From: Bacillota bacterium
GTDB lineage: Bacteria; Bacillota; Clostridia; Lachnospirales; Lachnospiraceae
DNA length: 43,545 nt
Reading direction: 5' to 3'
NCBI GenBank assembly: GCA_023410575.1
Contig: JAEYPP010000024.1
Location: 1 to 43,545 of the forward strand
How positions within the stretch are numbered: the stretch's first letter is position 1; every line of letters starts with the position of its first letter. The position numbers and the translations under genes were made by a program. This document shows, piece after piece, positions 23,223 to 30,277 of this stretch. Below the pieces are notes generated by a model. That model made no database searches. It was given only the letters and a program-made list of their open reading frames with translations, and was not told the origin of the DNA.

Positions 23223-25928
23223 ATGATTATTAATTTGAGGTTTGACGGTGTATTTCGTGATTATCAGAAAAACGTTCTTGAACATGCGAATCAGTATCTT
23301 AAAGATGGTAAAATTCATATTGTAGCAGCACCTGGTAGTGGTAAAACAACACTTGGGATTGAGTTGATTTGTCGCCTTGGTAATCCAGCGTTGATATTAA
23401 GCCCAACAGTTACAATTCGACAGCAATGGGGGGAAAGAATAAAAAATAACTTTCTTTCTTCTGATCAAGAAATTACTGATTATTTATCATACGATCTACA
23501 TAGACCTTCTCATATAACATCAATCACTTATCAGGCACTTTATGCTGCATTTAATAAGCTTTCAATATGTGAGGAAAATGACGATGATACTTCAGAAAAG
23601 ACTGATATTATCGATTTTTCAGATTTCGACTTACTAGATGTAATAAAAAAAGCTAATATAAAGACAATTTGTCTAGATGAAGCGCATCATCTAAAAAACG
23701 AATGGCATAAAGCACTTCAGTGTTTTATTAATGCAATTGGAAATCAAGTTGCGATCATTTCGTTAACAGCGACACCACCTTATGATAGTACTCCAAGCGA
23801 GTGGAAAAAGTATACCGATTTATGTGGTGAAATAGATGAAGAAATTTATGTACCTCAGTTAGTGGCTCAGAAAAACCTTTGCCCACATCAAGATTATATC
23901 TACTTTAATTATCCAACGAATGAAGAAACGCAGATATTTAACCAATACAAGAAAAAGGCAATTACTTGTACAGAAGAGATTTTACAGAGTCAATTGTTTG
24001 ATGATGCTTTATTGGAAGCAGGAATACCAAGTAACTTTAAAGGAAGAGAAGTAGATATTCTTGATCATGAAAATGGGTATATTGCTTTACTTAGCATGGC
24101 AAAACACCGTGGAATGAAATTACCAAAACAACTAATCAAATTGTTATTTCCAAGTGGTAAGCTACCAGCATTTTCTCTTCTTTATGCAGAAACTGCATTT
24201 CAATTTATCCTTGATACCCCGACAATTTTTTCAAGTGAAGTGTCATTAAGATTAAATAAGATACTTTCAGAAAATGCTCTCATTGAGAAAAAGAAAGTTC
24301 AGTTAAAGTCGAATGATCAAGTGAAAAAGATGTTACTATCGTCCATGGGTAAGCTAGATAGTATTAATAAAATTGTACAAAGTGAATCAAGCAACTTAAA
24401 AGAGAATTTGAGAATGTTAATACTTACCGATTACATAAAAAAGGATTTAGTAAAAATAATCGGAAGTGATGATGCGATTACTACGATGGGTACGGTTCCA
24501 ATCTTTGAATCGATAAGACGTAGCTGTAGCGACCAAGTTAGGATAGCAGTCTTATCTGGAACATTGGTGATCATCCATAAAGAGATACAACAAGAAATTG
24601 AATATATTGCTAAAGCAAAGAATGTTTTATGTACTTCTAAGATGATTGGGAATACGGATTACTTAGAAGTTACATTTAGTGGATCAAATAAAAATAAAGT
24701 GGATATTATGACACAAGCATTTTCAAAAGGGTTATTTCAAGTGCTTGTGGGAACGAAATCATTACTTGGAGAAGGATGGGATTCTCCATGCATTAATTCC
24801 CTTATTCTCGCTAGCTTTATTGGGAGTTATGTATTTTCGAATCAAATGCGAGGACGTGCGATTAGAGTTGATGAAAATCAGCCGGAAAAGGTTTCTAACA
24901 TATGGCATCTGGTGACGTTGGAACCACCACTTATATTAGAAAGTAAGATGTCTCAACTACTAAGCAAGCCATTATTAGATGAAGATACACTCGAGAGTGA
25001 TGACTATTCAACCCTCGAGCGTCGTTTTCATTGTTTTTTAGCTCCTGCCTATTCAAAGGATATTATTGAGAATGGGATTGAGCGACTTGATATTATAAAA
25101 CCCCCTTTTAATCAATGTGGTATATCTCAGATTAATGAGAAAATGCTAGCGTTGTCGACTGCTAGAGAAACGGTGAAAAGCCGATGGGATGGCACGGTAT
25201 GTGGCCTAAATTATTCTGAAATTCAAGAAATGAATGAAATTCCAAAGTCGGTGCAACCGAAAGGTTTTTTATGGATCAATTTTATCCAATTACTGATTAT
25301 GAGTATTGGGATTAACTTCTGTACGATCAGTGGATTTATTGCTTTGAAGAATAAAAATTCATTCTCTGAGTTTGTAGTTGGGATTTTTGTTGCAATAATT
25401 TTAGTATATATTTGTTTTGTTGGATTCTTTAGAATCGTGCGGTATTTTTCACCTAAGAAGACAATTGTAACCCTATCAACGTGTATCTTAAGTACTCTTA
25501 AGGATATTGGTGAGATAGAGAGTAAAGAGGCTACGGTCAAAACAATTTCAGATAACAGTAGAAGTTTCATTTATTGCTGTTTGACAAATGCTACTTTGCA
25601 TGATAAGCATGTATTTGCAAGGGCGGTGCAAGAACTATTGTCCTCATTTCATAATCCTCGTTATATTCTAGTAAAGAGTTATGGGATAGGAAAACTTAGC
25701 TTGCTGTTACACTTACTTAGCTATGGTTGTCCATCCGTCATTGCTACGAAAAAAGAAAATGTTGAGATATTGTCCGCTTATCTAAAAAAGCACACGGGGA
25801 AATTCTCAACTTATTATACTCGAAATGAAACCGGTAGAAAAGTATTGATTAAGTGTCGCAAAAGATCTTATATTAATATTAATGAAGCAATTGTAAAGAA
25901 TAAAAGAGTTGTAAACGACTGGGATTAA
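23223..25928 (+). CDS. Superfamily 2 DEAD/DEAH helicase with C-terminal membrane helices
   Basis: The protein has about 901 residues. The N-terminal part is a ResIII-type helicase domain: Q-like FRDYQKNVLEHA, Walker A AAPGSGKTTLG, Ia LSPTVTIRQQW, DEAH box CLDEAHHLKN and motif III SLTATPP. Helicase C motifs follow (about residues 505-560: LLGEGWDSPCINSL, QMRGRAIRVDEN). After about residue 680 come two strongly hydrophobic segments (FIQLLIMSIGINFCTISGFI and VGIFVAIILVYICFVGFF) and about 165 more residues. Helicase fused to a membrane hairpin is unusual. I place the start at ATG 23223 after GGTGGGAGATT; ATG 23193 would add ten residues. It has no obvious partner genes. Function unknown; DNA or RNA remodelling at the membrane or phage defence are possibilities only. 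Confidence 0.88.
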   Translation: MIINLRFDGVFRDYQKNVLEHANQYLKDGKIHIVAAPGSGKTTLGIELICRLGNPALILSPTVTIRQQWGERIKNNFLSSDQEITDYLSYDLHRPSHITSITYQALYAAFNKLSICEENDDDTSEKTDIIDFSDFDLLDVIKKANIKTICLDEAHHLKNEWHKALQCFINAIGNQVAIISLTATPPYDSTPSEWKKYTDLCGEIDEEIYVPQLVAQKNLCPHQDYIYFNYPTNEETQIFNQYKKKAITCTEEILQSQLFDDALLEAGIPSNFKGREVDILDHENGYIALLSMAKHRGMKLPKQLIKLLFPSGKLPAFSLLYAETAFQFILDTPTIFSSEVSLRLNKILSENALIEKKKVQLKSNDQVKKMLLSSMGKLDSINKIVQSESSNLKENLRMLILTDYIKKDLVKIIGSDDAITTMGTVPIFESIRRSCSDQVRIAVLSGTLVIIHKEIQQEIEYIAKAKNVLCTSKMIGNTDYLEVTFSGSNKNKVDIMTQAFSKGLFQVLVGTKSLLGEGWDSPCINSLILASFIGSYVFSNQMRGRAIRVDENQPEKVSNIWHLVTLEPPLILESKMSQLLSKPLLDEDTLESDDYSTLERRFHCFLAPAYSKDIIENGIERLDIIKPPFNQCGISQINEKMLALSTARETVKSRWDGTVCGLNYSEIQEMNEIPKSVQPKGFLWINFIQLLIMSIGINFCTISGFIALKNKNSFSEFVVGIFVAIILVYICFVGFFRIVRYFSPKKTIVTLSTCILSTLKDIGEIESKEATVKTISDNSRSFIYCCLTNATLHDKHVFARAVQELLSSFHNPRYILVKSYGIGKLSLLLHLLSYGCPSVIATKKENVEILSAYLKKHTGKFSTYYTRNETGRKVLIKCRKRSYININEAIVKNKRVVNDWD

Positions 25929-25973
25929 AGGTAGCATAGATTATTATTTTGGAAAAAGTGAGGAATCTTATGT

Positions 25974-26639
25974 ATGAAAACAATCGCTATTATCGACGAT
26001 GATATTTATATTGGTGATATGGTCGAAGAGGTACTAAGACAAGAAGGGTATGATATTCTTAGGGCATATTCGGGTACAGAGGCAGTGATGCTCTTAACAC
26101 AGAAAAGACCAGATTTGATACTATTGGATTTAATGCTTCCAGGTATGACAGGAGAAAAGGTGCTCCCACTAATTAAGGGCATCCCAGTTATAGTAATTAG
26201 TGCTAAGATAGAAGTGAGTAACAAAGTCGAACTTCTTCGTGCTGGTGCGGTGGATTACATAACAAAACCATTTCATATTGATGAACTGCTTGCACGTATT
26301 CATGTGCAGTTTCGAAAAAACAATGAAAAATTAGATTCGATTCTTACGGTTGGTGGGATAAAGCTTAATAAAATCTCTCTTGAGGTAACTGTAAATAATG
26401 AATTCGTTCACCTTACAAAAACTGAGTTCGCAATACTAAAGATGCTGATGCAAAATCCAGATCAAGTTCTAACGAAATCAATGATACTAGATGGTATTAG
26501 CGAAGAAACATTAGATTGTATGGAAAGTTCATTAAAAGTACATGTCAGTAATTTACGTAAGAAACTAAAGGATATTATTGGAAAAGATTATATAGAAGCA
26601 GTGTGGGGAATTGGATTTCGCTTTAACGAGAAAGAATAA
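25974..26639 (+). CDS. OmpR/PhoB family response regulator
   Basis: The 221-residue protein has a receiver domain with acidic residues D8-D10 (AIIDDDIYIG), phospho-acceptor D52 (LILLDLMLPG), S76 and K98 (YITKPF). A C-terminal winged helix follows (LTKTEFAILKMLMQNPDQVL, then LKVHVSNLRKKLKD). It pairs with the histidine kinase at 28550, with the ABC genes in between, a layout common for lantibiotic- or bacitracin-type stress systems in Firmicutes. GAGGAATC precedes the ATG. The phased repeats just downstream (26641-26681) are its likely target. Confidence 0.95.
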   Translation: MKTIAIIDDDIYIGDMVEEVLRQEGYDILRAYSGTEAVMLLTQKRPDLILLDLMLPGMTGEKVLPLIKGIPVIVISAKIEVSNKVELLRAGAVDYITKPFHIDELLARIHVQFRKNNEKLDSILTVGGIKLNKISLEVTVNNEFVHLTKTEFAILKMLMQNPDQVLTKSMILDGISEETLDCMESSLKVHVSNLRKKLKDIIGKDYIEAVWGIGFRFNEKE

Positions 26640-26640
26640 T

Positions 26641-26697
26641 CTTTACAAAATCTTTACTCTTTCCTTTACCACTTTCTTAACGAGTGTACGATATACT
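26641..26697 (+). promoter_or_regulatory. Phased CTTTAC repeats and promoter before the ABC genes
   Basis: CTTTAC occurs at 26641, 26652 and 26664, with a variant CTTAAC at 26676, a spacing of 11-12 bp or about one helical turn. TATACT (26692-26697) follows as the -10 box; the -35 position is occupied by the last repeat. Tandem direct repeats on one face of the helix are the usual binding mode of OmpR-type regulators. Confidence 0.7.
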
Positions 26698-26728
26698 GTC
26701 GGTATCAAAGGAAAGGAGAAAGATGATT

Positions 26729-27643
26729 ATGGATTACATTTTAGAAACGACATCACTAACGAAGCAATACAAAGATTTTAAGGCGTTAGATGAACTTTCC
26801 ATGCATGTCCCAAAGGGGTCAATTTATGGGTTTGTTGGAAAAAATGGTGCTGGTAAAACGACATTGATTCGTCTCATATGTGGTTTACAAGAACTAACGA
26901 CAGGGGAGTTTAAGCTTTATGGTAAAAAAAATACCGACAAGCGAATTGCACAGGCTCGACGTCGCATGGGGGCAGTAGTTGAAACACCTTCTATTTATCT
27001 GAATATGAGTGCAAGTGACAATCTTAGGCAACAATATCAGATTCTTGGACTACCATCCTATGATGGTATTATGGAGTTACTTGATCTGGTAGGTTTGAAG
27101 GGGGTAGAAAATAAAAAGGCGAAAAACTTTTCTCTCGGAATGCGTCAACGCTTAGGGATAGCGATTGCGTTAGCTGGAGAACCAGATTTTCTTGTGTTGG
27201 ACGAGCCAGTGAATGGACTTGATCCTCAGGGAATTATCGAGATGCGTGAGTTGATTCTTAAACTTAACCGAGAACGTCAGATTACAGTTCTAATTTCTAG
27301 TCACATCCTAGATGAACTATCAAAGTTGGCTACTCATTATGGCTTTATTGATAATGGTCATATGGTAAAGGAGATGAGTGCAGTTGAGTTAGAGGCTGCC
27401 TGCCGTAAATGCATGAGATTAAATGTATCAGATACAAAAGCCTTAGTTCGTGTCTTGGATTCGTTGCACCTCGAATATACAATCCTTTCTGAGCAGGAAG
27501 CAGATGTATTTGCAAATATTAATATATCCAAACTAACAAGATTATTAGAAAAGGAACAATGTGAACTGTTTTCTCTCCATGAACACGATGAGAGTTTGGA
27601 GAGTTTCTACATTAATCTAGTTGGGGGTGGAAAACATGAGTAA
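26729..27643 (+). CDS. ABC transporter ATP-binding protein
   Basis: The 304-residue ATPase has Walker A GKNGAGKTTLIRLI, signature FSLGMRQRLGIAIAL, Walker B FLVLDEPVNGLDPQG and switch ISSHIL, followed by about 80 residues of the C-terminal extension seen in BcrA/DrrA-like subunits. It powers the permease encoded directly downstream (8-nt overlap). GGAG lies 10 nt before ATG 26729; ATG 26723 two codons earlier is also possible. The upstream in-frame GTG lies in the promoter. The role may be self-protection against a peptide or antibiotic (inference from the family and the two-component context). Confidence 0.95.
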   Translation: MDYILETTSLTKQYKDFKALDELSMHVPKGSIYGFVGKNGAGKTTLIRLICGLQELTTGEFKLYGKKNTDKRIAQARRRMGAVVETPSIYLNMSASDNLRQQYQILGLPSYDGIMELLDLVGLKGVENKKAKNFSLGMRQRLGIAIALAGEPDFLVLDEPVNGLDPQGIIEMRELILKLNRERQITVLISSHILDELSKLATHYGFIDNGHMVKEMSAVELEAACRKCMRLNVSDTKALVRVLDSLHLEYTILSEQEADVFANINISKLTRLLEKEQCELFSLHEHDESLESFYINLVGGGKHE

Positions 27644-28442
27644 GCTTATATATGCAAATTTGAGTCGAGTAAAAAAAGATGTTACATTTTGGTTATGTAT
27701 TCTATTTATGGTTGTTGCAGGTACCTTTGTATCATTGAAAACAACAACAGAACTTCCGATTGATCGTGTGTTTTTTGTCTATGCAGTGATGATTGGATTA
27801 GTATCCTCCGTTTTTTGTAGTGTATTTATCGGAGTAGAACATGGAGATGGGACAATACGTAATAAACTGATTGTAGGTCATACAAGAAAATCAATCTATT
27901 TTGCAAATCTGGTTGTTTGTAGTATCGCTGGACTTATCTTTTGCTTCTCATTTATGTTGCCTATGTTAACAATAGGTATCTTTCGCCTTGGTGTGTTTAC
28001 AAGGAACATGTCCTGGGTGGTTCTACTTTTGATTACAACAGTTGCATTGTCCTTAGCATTTACATCAATTTATATTCTTATCTCAATGCTATGTCAGAAT
28101 AAGGCTATTACTAGTGTAGCTTGTATCTTGAGCTTTTTAGCTTTGTTATGTATCGCTTTAAAAATCAATTCAGACTTACAACAACCACCAATGCAGAATA
28201 ACTATATTATGAGCATAGGAGGAGTTGAAGAGGTAGAAAACAGACCAAATCCTGACTATATCAGTGGTACCAAACGTGAGATATATCAATTCGTTCTTGA
28301 TTTTTTGCCTACAGGTCAATCGGTTCAATTCATAGAACTTGAGTTGGTGCATACGTGGCAATTACCGTTATATTCTTTCCTAGTTGTAGTAATCACCTCT
28401 TTTGTCGGTAGTATCTTTTTTCAGAGAAAGAATATAAAATAA
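27636..28442 (+). CDS. ABC-2 type permease
   Basis: The 268-residue protein has about six membrane helices (for example VTFWLCILFMVVAGTFVSL near the N-terminus and LPLYSFLVVVITSFVGSIFF at the end) and a hydrophilic loop around residues 185-220. The charged N-terminus and helix layout fit BcrB/ABC-2 permeases. It starts inside the ATPase gene with GGGGGTGG just upstream, so the two are coupled. Its last codons form the first unit of the tandem repeat that runs up to the kinase gene. Confidence 0.88.
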   Translation: MSKLIYANLSRVKKDVTFWLCILFMVVAGTFVSLKTTTELPIDRVFFVYAVMIGLVSSVFCSVFIGVEHGDGTIRNKLIVGHTRKSIYFANLVVCSIAGLIFCFSFMLPMLTIGIFRLGVFTRNMSWVVLLLITTVALSLAFTSIYILISMLCQNKAITSVACILSFLALLCIALKINSDLQQPPMQNNYIMSIGGVEEVENRPNPDYISGTKREIYQFVLDFLPTGQSVQFIELELVHTWQLPLYSFLVVVITSFVGSIFFQRKNIK

Positions 28443-28542
28443 TTAGAGAAAGAATGTAAAACAATCAGAGAAAAAATAAATTATCAGGGTTGAATGTAAA
28501 ATAATCGGAGAAAGAATAAAATTATCAGGGAAAGGGTTGAGG
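28423..28542 (+). repeat. Degenerate ~21-bp tandem repeat linking permease and kinase genes
   Basis: Five full units (starting at 28423, 28445, 28467, 28486 and 28507; 19-22 bp each) and a partial sixth follow the pattern AGAGAAAGAATGTAAAAYAATC. The first overlaps the permease stop codon; the last (AGGGAAAGGG) runs into the kinase ribosome site. The unit length is about two helical turns. Confidence 0.85.
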
Positions 28543-28549
28543 TATCTGA

Positions 28550-29455
28550 ATGAGAATAGGGTTATGGATCGTTATCATAATACTAGTATTTATCATTGTA
28601 GTCTTAGTAATTAAGCTAAGACTCATGAAAAAGTCGGCAGATGAGATTCGAAATGCTTTCTCTGAACGTCTTAGGATGGATACCAATACACTAATTGATA
28701 TCTCAAGTCATGATCAACATATGCGAAATCTTGCAAGTGCAATTAATGTACAATTGAAGCTTCTACGTGAGCAACGTCAACGATTTACACACGGAGATCT
28801 AGAGCTAAAAGAGGCCGTTACGAATATTGCTCACGATCTACGAACTCCATTAACTGCAATCTTTGGATATCTTCAACTTATAGAGCGAGAAGAGGTAAAA
28901 GAACCTGTTCGAAGTTACTTTAATATGATAACAAATCGAACGGAGGCATTAAATCTTCTTACCCAGGAATTATTCTGTTATTCCGTCATAACGTCGCAGC
29001 AGGAACTTAAGATAGAACTTATTAATATAAATGAGGTACTAGAAGAAAGTCTTGCTGCGTCATATGGCGCGTTGACTCAAAGGAGGATTGTTCCGACAGT
29101 AGAGATACCAGACGAAAAAGTATTATGTAAATTGGATCGATTCGCTGTACTCCGAATCTTTGAAAATATTATCGCTAATGTAGTTAAATATAGTAATGGT
29201 GACTTTCATGTTAAAATGAGTGAGGAGGGTATCATCGAGTTCTCCAATACTGCCAAAAACTTATCAGAAGTAACAGTTGGCAGACTATTCGACCGTTTTT
29301 ATACGGTAGAGACTGGTCGCAATTCCACTGGTCTAGGGTTATCCATTGCAAAGTTATTAACCGAACGAATGGGAGGAACAATTGTAGCAACCTACCAAAA
29401 GGACATACTATGCATTAAAGTTGATTTTGGTCCTGTTAAGATTAATGTTTGGTAA
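28550..29455 (+). CDS. Membrane sensor histidine kinase
   Basis: The 301-residue protein has one N-terminal membrane helix (LWIVIIILVFIIVVLVIKL) and almost no extracellular part. Then come a linker coiled coil, the H-box with H95 (NIAHDLRTPLTAI), the N-box (ENIIANVVKYSNG) and a single G-box (STGLGLSIAKLLTERMGG). It should phosphorylate the response regulator encoded at 25974. The lack of a sensing domain suggests it senses through the ABC transporter, as known for Bce-like modules (inference). Confidence 0.95.
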   Translation: MRIGLWIVIIILVFIIVVLVIKLRLMKKSADEIRNAFSERLRMDTNTLIDISSHDQHMRNLASAINVQLKLLREQRQRFTHGDLELKEAVTNIAHDLRTPLTAIFGYLQLIEREEVKEPVRSYFNMITNRTEALNLLTQELFCYSVITSQQELKIELININEVLEESLAASYGALTQRRIVPTVEIPDEKVLCKLDRFAVLRIFENIIANVVKYSNGDFHVKMSEEGIIEFSNTAKNLSEVTVGRLFDRFYTVETGRNSTGLGLSIAKLLTERMGGTIVATYQKDILCIKVDFGPVKINVW

Positions 29456-29504
29456 AATTTCATCTCCATTTATAGTTAAAAAATGATAAACAAAAATGTG
29501 TACA

Positions 29505-29528
29505 AATATGACACATTGATGTCATATT
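29505..29528. promoter_or_regulatory. Operator-like palindrome upstream of the GyrI-like gene
   Basis: AATATGACA-CATTGA-TGTCATATT is a perfect 9-bp inverted repeat with a 6-bp gap, about 75 bp before the start codon and without a T-run. It looks like a regulator binding site; no dedicated regulator gene is next to it. Confidence 0.6.
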
Positions 29529-29603
29529 ATGTATGAGATAATTGATAGAAACATAAAGCAAGTGTAATGTTTTAATAGATTATCATATGGAGGTATCATA
29601 GTT

Positions 29604-30236
29604 ATGGCATTTGATTTTAAAAAAGAATTTAAGGAATTCTATCTACCAAAAAATAAACCTGAGATTGTTCATGTACCAAAGATGAATTACATTGCTGTTA
29701 GAGGGAAAGGAAATCCGAATGTGGAAGGCGGAGAATACCAACAAGCATTAGCTGTATTATATCCTTTGACATATACCCTAAAGATGAGTTATAAAACAGA
29801 TTACAAAATCGAAGGATTTTATGCTTACAATGTACCACCATTGGAAGGTTTTTGGTGGCAGGATGGAGTAGACGGAGTGGATTATAGCAATAAAGATTCT
29901 TTTGAGTGGATTTCTGTTATTCGATTGCCTGATTTTGTCACAGAAAAAGATTTTGAATGGGCAGTGAAAACTGCAACGGTAAAGAAAAAACTTGATTGTT
30001 CTAAGGCAGAGTTTTTGACGATAGAAGAAGGTCTTTGTGTTCAAATAATGCATTATGGACCATATGATGAGGAGCCGAAGACAGTTGCAATGATGGATGA
30101 GTTTCTAAAAGAAAACGGTTATGTAAATGATATGAATGATAAACGCTTGCATCATGAGATCTATATGACAGATGCAAGAAAAGTGAAACCAGAAAAAAGT
30201 AAAACAGTGATAAGACATCCAATAAAACATACATAA
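29604..30236 (+). CDS. GyrI-like small-molecule binding domain protein
   Basis: The 210-residue protein has the fold pattern of the stand-alone GyrI-like (AraC effector-binding) family: PKMNYIAVRGKGNPNVEGG at residues ~25-43, EGFWWQDG and SVIRLPDFV in the middle, and CVQIMHYGPYDEEPKTVAMM at ~148-167. Some members bind or hydrolyse small lipophilic compounds; no DNA-binding domain is attached here. TATGGAGG precedes the ATG. It is probably monocistronic or co-transcribed with the GH3 gene 41 bp downstream. Confidence 0.88.
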   Translation: MAFDFKKEFKEFYLPKNKPEIVHVPKMNYIAVRGKGNPNVEGGEYQQALAVLYPLTYTLKMSYKTDYKIEGFYAYNVPPLEGFWWQDGVDGVDYSNKDSFEWISVIRLPDFVTEKDFEWAVKTATVKKKLDCSKAEFLTIEEGLCVQIMHYGPYDEEPKTVAMMDEFLKENGYVNDMNDKRLHHEIYMTDARKVKPEKSKTVIRHPIKHT

Positions 30237-30277
30237 AAAATCGTATATAAGAACGAAACTATGGGGGTATTGTGCTT

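Noticed and set aside
26684..26728. Upstream GTG start for the ABC ATPase
   Set aside because: It lies within the promoter (before the -10 box), and GGAG is well placed for ATG 26729.
28423..28542. CRISPR array
   Set aside because: Units are contiguous and degenerate with no unique spacers between them, and no cas genes are near.
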